Source: Saturnia japonica (lineage: Eukaryota > Arthropoda > Insecta > Lepidoptera > Saturniidae). From it: 64,000 nt of DNA. The notes below the pieces were generated by a model, which was not told the origin of the DNA, ran no database searches, and was given only the letters and a program-made list of their open reading frames with translations. Location of the stretch: positions 372,001 to 436,000 of the forward strand of contig CM065307.1 of NCBI GenBank assembly GCA_033032175.1, written 5' to 3'. Below are positions 10,301 through 20,037 of this stretch, piece by piece. How positions within the stretch are numbered: position 1 is the stretch's first letter; every line of letters begins with the position of its first letter. The position numbers were made by a program, and so were the translations under genes.

Positions 10301-13300
10301 TATTATTTGTTTTTAGCTAAATTTCATACGACACCGTTTAGCCGTTTTTTCGTGATTGAGTAACAAACATAGAAACTGTCACATTTATTATATGCGACTT
10401 TAACCTTTAAGCTTTGACTTTTACCGGGATAAAAAGTACACTATGTGTTATTGCAGGTCATAGACTACCTCTCTGCTAAATCTCATCCAAATCTGTTCAG
10501 TTGTTTTTGCATGATTGAGTAACAAACATACAAACACTTTCACATTTATTATTTTAGTAAGATACTCAGTATAGTAATAAATAATGTTTCCTAACTTTAG
10601 AAGCTGTATTCATTTCGATAATAAAATCAGGTAGGGTTAAGACCTACACATTTTTATTTACATATTATAATAAAGGTAATGGTGTCGTCTATAATGGAGT
10701 TAACATGTTTTTATATTGTCCCAATTACAAATAGATAAAAAAACAAGATATCGAATAGCTGATAAGTATTCGTTTATGACGCAGTATATTCAGAAGTAAA
10801 TTTATATCTATCATATATACAGCTAGCTCACTTTCGGCGGAGTGTCCGCGGAACCCAAGGGTTCTGTGTAGAGGTCCACCAGGGTTCCGTGAATCTTATA
10901 TCACTGAACCGTTGAATTACGTTGTTTATGAATAGCTCAATAATTGTAATAATCATTACTCTTATTTCCAACTGCACTGTTTTTTAATTTCCTTATCATT
11001 GACTCCAGCCCTCAGTTCAGAGTCGTAGAAAACAAGGAGGATATGAATGTGCCGTAGTTAAAAGTGTAATAGGTACCTAAGGTCTACTAAGTCTAATCTA
11101 AAGGATCGTTAATTGTTGGCGACAGAACTATTATTTTTGTGTTTCTTGTTAGGTTATTATGTGATATTATTGTGTTTACGTGTTATGTACTATGTGTTAC
11201 GATAAAATAGATTAATACAGACAATATTATAGAGAAATGTTAGCGACTACGCTACATTATAAGTTGCATGTTATATATTAAGATGTATATAAACGATTAT
11301 GTATTGTGTGTTACATATGTGAGAATATAACTAATATAGAATAGATTAATGCATAGAGTAAGCCAATAGAGTAATGATATCAAATATTATAGAAACTTTA
11401 CGAACGGAAAACAGTGATGCCGTCCGTAAATTACATTGTTTTTGGCTTATGTACGGAATATATACTTAATTTATATAATATATGAATATGTAATTGATAG
11501 GTAATACGATAAGGAACATTTTGATATATGACATGTGTACATAAGATATATAATGACAGAAATATAAAGAGATTAACAGGGCAACCAAAGCGAAAACTAA
11601 AATTCAAACACGAAATAAAGCGGGGCTCTCTTTACGGTCATTCTCCGAACTACTTAAGCTCGAAGAGGGGCCGTATTGGGCACGGCGCGAATCATCGAAG
11701 TACAAGTAACTACAAGCAACAGGAAGAAAGCTTTGGTCGTCCTGTGAACAATCAACAATCAAGATATCAACTTTCATTGAAGACCCGGCACCTCAATCGG
11801 TCGTGCATTATTGCACCCCCCGGACCCCCTCACTACTAACATCGCGGCCCACTGGCATCCGTACGGCGTCTACGAGACGGGCATCCGGCGCAACAAAACG
11901 CCCGTCCAAACCGGGGAAATGTCAACCCCCCCCCCCCCTCCCGCAGAGGGGAAGTGACGCGTACCCAACATTAATGATTGTAAATTATCTACCCGATTTC
12001 GGGTCTGGCGTCTTCTTGTTTTGTGGGTTAAGTTAACCAAAAGGAGACGGGTATTTCTGGGCCCAGAATGTAATTAGTTGAAATATGGTTTATAAAATCG
12101 AATACATTTTTGTTTTTAAAATCGTACAATGTCATTAAAATTCACAATCAACAAAATAAGTAAACTAGTAAATTTTTTAATATTATCCATACTTCAAAAA
12201 CAGTTTAATTTAACTTTATTTACATGACTTCGCTTTTAGATTTAATAATAAATTAATTAATAAATAATAATGCATATTAAGTAGCTTTTAATTTGCACCG
12301 TTTTCATATTTTTACATCTCTTTATTTATCCAGGCCCATGTCTGTATGAAAGAGTATTCGTCTTCTTTAATATCGTTAATGCACCCCATATAAGCAGTGA
12401 ACGTGCATAGTTTACGTATCCGGAAAATACTGTTTAATCTAAATAATTATAAAAAAGCTACAACAGTTGAAATTTTAGTTAAGTTGTTACAACATATAGG
12501 GCAAATCCGCAAGAGAATCCTACACGAAGCGGATATCGTGAAATACGATAATATCATGTCACAACAGCTTTCACTGCGGCGCGGCGCGGCGCGACGCGGT
12601 ACCAAAGCGTCACCGTACGGTCTAGTCTTGAGCCCGTTGGCAGTGCGGTGCGGTTCCAATAATTTGTCTTACATAATGGTTACGAAGCTGAGGTGGTGAT
12701 GTCACGGCCTCGTGTAATACTAAACGTGCTTCGAATCACTCTCTTTCAATCTGGGTTATGTACAGGATGTTAAACATTTCAACGTACAATCAAAAATTAC
12801 TTTATTTAATTTTTCTTTTTCAATTTATCGTTTATAGGTACCTACAATCTCACTCGATGTTAAGTGACAATAAGGCCCAAGGTGTTGGAGAACTAGTTCT
12901 CTAGTGCAGCTACCGGAATACACCTATAGGTGCTTGAAGACAGGTTGACAACCTTAAGGTGGTACCCTACCACCTTGCTGTGACTTCCTCACGATGTTTT
13001 CCTTCATCGGACGTTCAGGCTCATTGCAGGGATTCGAACTCAGGTCGCTCGACGCGGAGTCTGTATACGCTACCAACTGACCCAACATTGCTTTTGCAAA
13101 AAACTTCTTAAGTACCTACATAATTTCTGTATAATGGAAGTGTGATTAAAACTGAAGGTCACGGGATCGATTCTTGCTCGGACTGATTAAATTAATATTT
13201 GGTACGCTTGACATACAATAGAGTTATAGACTAACCGCAATTTTACAGTTGTACCTATGTAGATTCAAACTTGTCTCAATGTAGGTAAAAGCAAATAATG

Positions 13301-16300
13301 TATTGTTTATTACCAGCATATAATTATAAAGTCAGTCAAGGAAACAATACCTTATTTTTTTTAAATACTGGAATATCTTTTAACATAACATAGTATACCA
13401 TCATGCCTGTATCCCCGATCGGTTAGAACCGAGGTATTTTAACGTACATCCACAGTTAGCAAGGTATATTTTTAGCTCCCATGTAATAGAGGGCGAACCT
13501 ATTGCCATTAATCGGGCACAAAGCCAAACTCCGAGCTGCTACTGAGAATTTCATAGAAAAACCCAATAGCACTTTTCTCGACCTTAGGAATCGAATCCAA
13601 GACCTCGAGCATAGCAGTCACGCTTCGGGCGAATAAGCTAACCTTCAAGTTGTTTATAACTAACAGTCACCGCAACTTAGCACTCGGAGATAATAATATA
13701 GCTTTCAATTAGTGAAAAACTTTAGAATCGCACCAGTAGTTCCAGATCTAATATTAACTCCTATAATCATATTCACAATCTTTAAGTTTTTTTTTTAATT
13801 GATTGATAATATTAATGCTTTGTCGTTAAAAATAATAATAAAAGAAATAAATTACAGTCTTGTCTAAAAATGTAAGCATAATATTACCACTGTTCTGGCA
13901 AATAATATAGGTGGTAAGTAGTATTTCTAAAATAAACTGGCGTACAGTTCTTTTTAAAGTGGCAACATGTGAAAAATTCATTTCTGCCAATATCACGCGG
14001 ATACATTTTTCTATTCAAACATGAAGCAACGTTTTCACAAGATGTTATTTGTAATTCATTTCACTTGTGCACAATAACCAAGTACGTCACATAAAATGCC
14101 GTTAAAATTACATAATATAGGGTCAAATAACATAATATTATGTATGTCACGATCCAACCAAAAATTCTTATTAACGATGTTTACAGATGCTTTGTTTAGA
14201 ATACATCCCAGTGGCGCTTGCGCTGTTAGCAGTGGGAGCAAGCTCAGAGAACAGCACTATTTGGAATGAAGATATCTGTGAAGCTCATCCGTGGGACACC
14301 GGACCTTGGAGTTCGTTGCTGGAGGAATGGGCCACGTCAACGCCCTCACATAATTCCAGGCAAGGTAAGCATACTTAACTAAGTAACTCTCTATATACTT
14401 AATACTAGTTTCTTACGAATAGTAGTTAAATTATAAAAGAGAGGCAGGATATAGATTTCCTCTTTACTCAGAGCTGTCCGACTGGTGGAATACTTTCACC
14501 CTATATAAGATCGCAGAAAAATGACTTTGTTTATGTTCCTGCGTCGAGTGGGGTTTCCAGAGCTCCTCGGGGTAGAGGGCTCAAGGTTGGCAATGCGCTA
14601 GTAATATCTATGATAATACGTTAGCCGCTTACCATCATGCGGGCCGTACGCTTGTTTGCCACCTTTGTAGTATTAAAAAAACCCTGCAGACAATACACAG
14701 ATATTCCAATAGTCTTAACACGCTCAAAGCTTTTAAGAAAAAAATCTCATTTATTATAAATATAAGTATTCGGATCATTTCATTACCTTCTGTCGTGATT
14801 CGAACCTGCGACCGTGTTGTCTTGTATCGCCTGTGATACTGATCATTGTTATTATGTTATGATCTTTTTACTTTTTGTAGAGTAGTATTAAAAAAACAGA
14901 AATTTATACAGATTTTTTGTAATGCAAATATTTATTACTTAACTAATAAAATTATATATTTTAAGGGAATTGAAATATTGGTCTATGGCTATTTCATTAA
15001 TGCCTTCTCAGATTTGTAATATAATATTCACTTCACAACACATGAATTATTCTTATGCGGTGAACACATCCAGTTAAATTGATTTTCAAAAGAAAATTGA
15101 ATTAAAAAACTATGTGTTGTTTTCAGGTCGTATAATGGTATTACCGGCATCCCAAGGGTATTACGTGTCAGACCGCATCGATCTTATTCCTCCACCACCA
15201 CCTCCGCCACATCATCACCATCCTCCCCACCACCCACCACCTCCTGGTCCACCGCAGCAGCACGGGCCCACACCTGGACACTACGAGGAGTGGCAGGCGA
15301 CACCACCACCGCCGCCAGGAGCCGGGAAGATTGTTAACAGACCACCAAATCCTTACATGGACAAGTATAAACCGGGATATGTTAGTAATGGGTTTTATTA
15401 TATTTTTGATGTTATAATGATCGAACAAAACATCTATAGAGCCACCGTCGCGGCCTCCCTCTCTTGCGGCAACTCAAGCCCATGTCGGTTTCTCGGTGTG
15501 AAACCCTTGAGTCTGGCAGCCACCCGCCCGATACATGTGACACTGCACTTGCAATCACTTAGCTACCTACATACATCATCACACAATATGTTCATACATA
15601 CGTGCACACAGGTTTTGTAAGGAAACTTTTTTCTTTTCTTTTTTACGTTAGTTAGTGTATACCATATTTCAGATCACTAAATACATATACACGTGTTCTT
15701 TCCTTCCTCCCAAGAGGCAGGGGCATGTATACGTTAGTTTAGCTCGAATTTTACGGATAGGGAATTAGTCAGATCACGACTTAGTTGCAATCGCGGCAAC
15801 ATCCCAAGCCGAGGTCCGGCCACTTTGGCACCCTTGCGCGCTTGTTGCCCACGCTTTCGCGGCTGAGTGCCTTAAGCGCTCGCCCCCAAGCCCCGTAAAG
15901 CTGTAAAAGACATAAGTGGCTCTGTTTTTGGATAGGGCCCCTCAGGCTAACAGTAAAGTCAGACGAAAAAAAAACTATAAGGAAGGTGAAGGACGACATC
16001 TAACCATAACATGGTTTTAATGCTCGCTGACGAGCAGGTCTACAAGTTGAAAATCAGTCACGTGAGCTCCGATCGGATAGTCGCATTTAAAAGCCAGCGA
16101 ACCTTTTATTTAGGCTTTGTTTGTTTTTATTAATTTATTTACTAGCTGGTCTCGCAGACGTGTTTCTGTTTTTTCCAATAGGCAATAACTCTACCACAGC
16201 ATTAAAGAAGCCGATTTTTACTTAAAAACATTTTCCAACATCATACCGACAAAGACAAAATAATAATATACACACACATCTATCGTTCGAACAGTGAGTT

Positions 16301-19073
16301 ACGTTTTTATGGTTTACCTTTACTGGCAGTAAAAGAAAGGTACATTACCATAATTAACAGTGTATAAACTTATTTTCAGAAAAGCTTAATGGCATAAGCA
16401 TTGTATTATTTGCAGTTTCATATATTACAATTATATTTATTATTTTTAAAATAACCATAAAATGGACTAATTATGTTAGCGTCACCGAAATGTGGACAAG
16501 TGCCTAAAGACTTCTCCCAGCAATAAAAAAGCGAAATAATAATATTTTTAACAGGCACCGCCGTCTTACAACCAACCGATCCCGGTACACGGCCAGCATG
16601 GCCAGCATGGTCCACCTCCATCTCAATCACCACCGTATACTCCAGTAGACCGAGTAGACGAGCACAAACCACAACAGAAGCCGCAAAAACATGTCTCCGA
16701 GACCGATTTGTACCTTCTAACTGCCATCGAGAAGCTCGTCTACCGAGTCGACTTGATGGAGAAACGTCTCAGGAAAATGGAGGAGAACGTCCATTACATC
16801 GTGGCTGGTAGTGAAGTTAAACCTGGTGAGTTTATATCTATAATATTACCGCTAAAGGGATTTTCAATAAGAACAGAGTTATATCCTATCTATATAAAAT
16901 GATTGAGGTTTGCCGTTGTGCGCGCATCACGCAAAAACTACTTACTGAATAAATTTTGATTTTTTTTGTTTTACTCTTAAGATACATGATTATTAAAAAA
17001 AACACGAAACTATTCAGTATAAAGTTATTAAAGTTTTAAAAAACTAAGATTTTTATATGCACTACGCGTTCTTCTGTCGTCCATACGAGCGGAACCGCAC
17101 AACTAGTTTAAAATAAATTAAATACACTGAACGTCCCGGAGTTCGACTGACGGACTTTTAAGTATTATTATGCAGTCTGACGAACATTTTCTTGTCATAT
17201 TAATCATAAATAATAATCACTATAAGTTTCAGATTGTATACTACCATTTTATTTTTATAATTTTCCAACGACTACTTATATACATAACTGACGACGACTT
17301 TATCAACCCAATTTCGGTGAAGATGTAAAAGCCGCAGAGGCTTCGGGGCCCCTAAGGCTAACAGTGTAGTCAGTTCTAAAAAAAAGGCTTTATCAACATA
17401 TCGAGATCGGACGGTTATTTTTTTTAAATGAACATTATAAATAAGTAATGTGATAATTTGTAGCATGTATACTGCTACAATTTCGATAATATTTTTTTAC
17501 ATCTTCGTCAGGCTATATCTAAGTGAGGTCGCGCGGTCTGACGCTCGGTTTATCATAAAGCAATATATAAACTATTATCAAAATAATGTCCTACTATGTA
17601 TATTGTTGACTATGACCGTTTACACCCCTGAAGCAAAATGAGGGGTGTTTTTAACGTGTATTTGTATGTCAGTCTGTGGCATCGTAGTCAAATGGATTAA
17701 CCGATTTTGAACTAGTTTTTTTTGTTTCAAAAGTGTTCTTAGCTATGATTCAAGAGAATCTATTCAGACATTTGAAGATGTTCAGCTCTTTTCTAGTTGT
17801 TAAATGGATGGGAGCATCTTTCACAGGTGATATTAGAAGGACATGGTTAGCTTGAGCTGATGCGGCAACATCATTTGGTGGAATTTGCAGGATACCTAAC
17901 TCATCACCAACTTACAGCAGAAATATCGTGTTTGGGCTCATAATAATAGTTTCAATGATTAGGTTACTTGTGTCGGGCGTTTCTTAAATATTCTATTTAC
18001 CTTGTGCACATTTCTAGAACCGTGCATAGCTAACTTCACTCGAGTTGGCAGCGGCTGCTATCACTTCTCAACAGACGCGCTCAACTGGAAGAACGCGAAC
18101 TATGCGTGTCGCAAACTGCGCTCCAACCTTCTCGAACTTGATTCCGACACCGAGCGGCGACACATGTTCTCCAACATGCTCGCCGACAAACGACTTAAAG
18201 GTAGACCCGTGCCACTATTTTTATCCTATTTATGGAAATATTATAAAACTCTTACTGTTTTCCATATTTTTGTGTGTTTAAAACATTTTAATTATACTTT
18301 CTCATAACGTGGTGTCCCTTAACGGAAAATAAATGTTTACTGATAAATTAATAAACATAATATGTACCTATGTATGTACATATAATACATTTTGATTTTA
18401 TTACATAAAAATGTATCCAGTTTTAATTGAATTTTGATGGTTGTGGGATGGGTAAAAGCATTTTTTCACAGTAGTTACCAATGTACTTTAGTTTTATCGG
18501 CAAAGACCAAAATCAAAACTAAAACTCCAAAATTCTATTTTTACAAAATCTTGTAGGTAGGTAGGTACTTATTGCATTACAACGAAATTAATTCAGAAAC
18601 CATTTATTTTTTGTGTAGACATATTACTAACGTTTAGAGAACTAAGTTGAACGAAAGGAATTTTTTTTCTATAAAACTAACAATAGTTGTCGTTCAAGCT
18701 AAAACAATGTTAAAATGATAAGAAGAAAAATGTATAATCTCCAGGCGGTGATTGGTGGACTGGCGGCCTGAACCCAGGACTGCTGTGGATCTGGGCGCAC
18801 TCCGCTAAACCCATCGTGACTAACGCGACCACCAACTCCAGCAGTTCCTCACCAACCATCGTGGGCGACGGCAGGTGCCTCGCACTAACCCATGACCCGG
18901 CTCTCAACAATTTCGTGTACCGCGGTCAGGACTGCAGCCTAAGACACCGGTACACCTGCGAGAAGACCGAGGAAAAGGAAAAACTCGCCAACGAAATCGA
19001 AAGAGTCGCTAAAAGCCTCAAACACGTGAAGGCAAGGAAGGCGAAAATGGGATGGACTGACGAAAGGCAGTGA
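7307..19073 (+). CDS. Secreted C-type lectin domain protein (six-exon model)
   Basis: Exons: 7307-7315 (proposed), 14187-14364, 15127-15380, 16555-16825, 18018-18200, 18745-19073. Exons 2-6 have GT-AG borders and matching phases (1, 0, 1, 1) and give 404 residues. The proposed exon 1 adds MLN, in phase with [20 protein letters not shown], a signal peptide. Next come an acidic/Trp stretch, a Pro/His-rich linker (exon 3 in this count), then about 35 residues of heptad-like hydrophobics (exon 4) that look like a trimerising coiled coil. The CTLD begins at [17 protein letters not shown], continues through [12 protein letters not shown], and ends with CLAL, the DC pair and RYTCE. The Cys pattern fits a long-form CTLD. 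The calcium/sugar motifs EPN or QPD and WND are absent, so classical mannose or galactose binding is doubtful. Sequons NAT and NSS precede the CLAL Cys. The tail is Lys/Glu-rich and helical-looking. It is probably extracellular, in immunity or matrix. If exon 1 is wrong, the ATG at 14187 is the start. Confidence 0.85.
8431..8600. repeat. Tandem duplication, period 108 bp
   Basis: About 60 nt starting GATCTCAAAACACGACAAAC (8431) recur starting GATCTCGGAACACGAAAGAC (8539), both continuing through CCAAAAGAAAATCAT to TGTGTATGGTA with about 10 substitutions. It lies in the proposed lectin intron 1. Confidence 0.75.
9081..9358 (+). repeat. Degenerate telomere-like (TTTAGG) array, main block
   Basis: About 280 bp of imperfect GGTTTA/TTTAGG hexamers, with variants such as TTTGGG and TTTAAG. 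Insect telomeres are usually TTAGG, so this is a six-base relative of that motif. A 104-codon frame (9128-9442) made of Phe/Gly/Arg repeats is a by-product and not a gene. Confidence 0.85.
9359..10310 (+). repeat. Satellite-like monomers (three) separated by TTTAGG blocks
   Basis: Three related units begin at 9359 (TTGACGTAAACTATACGATA), 9760 (TTGACGTAAACAATACAACA) and 10098 (TTTACGTAAACAATATAATA). They share ATCGTTCAAAAACTAA, GGCGCTG or GCCGCTGAATT, and GTGCGGAAACAAA (units 1 and 3). Units 1 and 2 share GTGAAAGCATGAGGGAG and a GCTCGCTTCGCTTGCTCG-like block followed by CGTGCCTTATRATCACAG. Units 1 and 2 each end in CAACRGAATAG before another TTTAGG block (9696-9757 and 10062-10098). Unit 3 stops near 10310. 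Mixed telomere-like and unique modules form a short higher-order array. Confidence 0.75.
10330..10565 (+). repeat. Interspersed repeat tails (SINE-like), tandem
   Basis: GTTTAGCCGTTTTTTCGTGA, TTGAGTAACAAACATAGAAA and TTTATTATATGCGACTTTAA are followed by CTTTGACTTTTACCGGGATA, AAGTACACTATGTGTTATTG and a second ATGATTGAGTAACAAACATA tail. The same family occurs twice at 63.07-63.38 kb. Confidence 0.65.
10566..11527. other. AT-rich intronic or intergenic sequence
   Basis: No gene found. Repeated short words such as ATATTATAGA and TGTGTTAC/TATGTATTG give the part from 11140 on a low-complexity look. Confidence 0.35.
11528..12050 (+). other. GC-rich insert of unknown origin
   Basis: Composition changes sharply from AT-rich to GC-rich (CGGGGCTCTCTTTACGG, CATCGCGGCCCACTGGCATC, a C13-14 run near 11925), then returns to AT-rich near 12060. 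Two overlapping frames (103 and 77 codons) show no domain. It could be the untranslated end of a retroelement, but no LTR, poly-A tail or second copy is visible in the window. Confidence 0.35.
12051..12854. other. Non-coding sequence with a GCGGC simple repeat
   Basis: Mostly AT-rich. At 12573-12600 there is a short GGCGCGGCGCGGCGCGACG run followed by GC-rich sequence to 12650. No gene recognised. Confidence 0.35.
12855..13092 (-). repeat. SINE-C (tRNA-derived), reverse copy
   Basis: On the - strand the head reads GGTCAGTTGGTAGCGTATAC, then GAGTTCGAATCCCTGC, good A- and B-box matches. The body continues through CATCGTGAGGAAGTCA, AGGTGGTAGGGTACCA, and ends in TTAACATCGAGTGAGATTGT. A tail fragment of the same family (CACAATCTCACCTGATCTTG) is at 46970-47010. 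Confidence 0.75.
13390..13660 (-). repeat. SINE-A, reverse copy
   Basis: Complement of the 4835-5070 family: ATACCATCATGCCTGTATCC, AAACTCCGAGCTGCTACTGA, GAATCGAATCCAAGACCTCG and a degenerate A-box end. Confidence 0.75.
14440..14695 (+). repeat. Family B repeat
   Basis: Matches copies at 32740-32935 and 52805-52995: TGTTCCTGCGTCGAGTGGGG, CAGAGCTCCTCGGGG, GGCAATGCGCTAGTAATA, TTACCATCATGCGGGCCGTA and an AT-rich tail. It lies in the lectin intron between 14364 and 15127. Confidence 0.7.
14755..14850 (-). repeat. SINE-D fragment, reverse copy
   Basis: Contains TATAAGTATTCGGAT, GTGATTCGAACCTGCGACC and ATCGCCTGTGATACTGATCA, the complement of 5396-5502. Confidence 0.6.
15437..15975 (+). mobile_element. 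5'-truncated Jockey-like LINE 3' end in a lectin intron
   Basis: Nearly colinear with 55264-55770: GGTTTCTCGGTGTGAAACCC, TTCCTTCCTCCCAAGAGGCA, GGATAGGGAATTAGTCAGAT, CCGAGGTCCGGCCACT, TTTCGCGGCTGAGTGCC and AAGCTGTAAAA, ending in a GAAAAAAAA tail. It begins 56 bases after a lectin donor site, so the lectin exon frame runs on into it without being spliced there. Only the last few coding residues and the 3' UTR of the LINE are retained. Confidence 0.85.
17310..17385 (+). repeat. Very short LINE 3' tail
   Basis: GGGGCCCCTAAGGCTAACAG, TGTAGTCAGTTCT and an A8 tail repeat the end of the 15.4 kb LINE copy (GGGCCCCTCAGGCTAACAGT then AAGTCAGAC and the A run). This is a severely 5'-truncated insertion. 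Confidence 0.6.
17640..17960 (+). repeat. Interspersed repeat family R, uninterrupted copy
   Basis: Aligns with 25740-26038 plus 26581-26650: TCTGTGGCATCGTAGTCAAA, GTTCTTAGCTATGATTCAA, TCAGCTCTTTTCTAGTTGTT, GCAGGATACCTAACTC and TTACAGCAGAAATATCGT. The copy at 25.7 kb is split by a MITE, so this one shows the site before insertion. Confidence 0.7.
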
Positions 19074-19418
19074 CTTTCCTCGGCGACATAGGATGCCGAT
19101 AGTTTTAAATACCATTAGCACTAAATAATACTATTTATTGAAATTTTACTAGAACATAAGGACAATTAAAAAAAACAGATGAAAACGAAGATTTGTCGTC
19201 TCCAATACGAAAGTTCAAATGGTGAATACAAAAATTGAAGAAACGTTGAGTGGACTGACAAAGGCTGATGATAGAATCAGATAACGGAAAACTGGTTCCA
19301 AGGGTCTTAGGACTCTAAAAAGCATCATGACCAGCAACTAGAAAGAAAGGGCCATAGTATACGCTCGTGTTAGAACGATACCATTTATGTGCTATCGGTC
19401 TACGCAAATCGTGACCAA

Positions 19419-19424
19419 AATAAA
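19419..19424 (+). terminator. Polyadenylation signal of the lectin gene
   Basis: AATAAA 346 bases after the TGA stop, the first clear canonical hexamer downstream on this strand. Confidence 0.5.
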
Positions 19425-19616
19425 TCCTGTTTATTTTTGCATAATCCAAGGTTTTTAATTGTAATTTAATATTTACTAGAAGTATTTATTTATTGTGATT
19501 ACGTTTACTATGTATGAATGTAACTTGTTTAACAAAAAAAGAAAATCAAAAAATTATATGTAAACTATTGTATTCCGTTTTTGATCTAGTCTTGTTCAAC
19601 TTATTGCAGGTCTATC

Positions 19617-20037
19617 TATACAATTAATAAAAAATTTTGTCTGTCTGTTTGTTCGGGGTAATCTCCGAAACGGTTGGGCCGATTTTGATGGGACTTTCAC
19701 TGATAGATAGCTGATGAATTTAGGCTTCTTTTATTTTGGAAAAAGAATTAGGGTTCCGCACAAATAAAAAAAAACTGGTCTTGGTGAATTAATTCGGGCG
19801 CTTAAATGGCTTACACTGAGTATACCATAAGAGATATAGCAAATTAATGTACTACATCATTGTAGGCATTAAAAAGACCTACAAAAAAGTCCGGGAGAGT
19901 ATACATCTATCTTCTAAGGAACACCCACAATAAGCATTTTTGTTTTTAAAATAGCCGGGAGCGGGGGAGCAAGATTCATGTGGGCATTCTTTAGTCCACG
20001 TGAGCGAAGCCACGGGCGTATATTATACTAAATCTAT
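19617..20037 (-). repeat. Family M repeat, near full-length, reverse
   Basis: On the - strand it carries CGTGGCTTCGCTCACGTGGA, GCTCCCCCGCTCCCGGCTAT, TAAGAGATATACC-type words, the CCGAAACGGTTGGGCC complement and an AATTTTATTAATTG-like tail. It separates the convergent lectin and DNAJC3 genes. Confidence 0.8.

Noticed and set aside
11528..11839. 103-codon ORF
   Set aside because: No domain, no splice context and low-complexity basic composition. Kept only as a GC-rich segment.
15168..15428. 86-codon - strand Trp/Arg-rich ORF
   Set aside because: Complement of the Pro/His-rich lectin exon.
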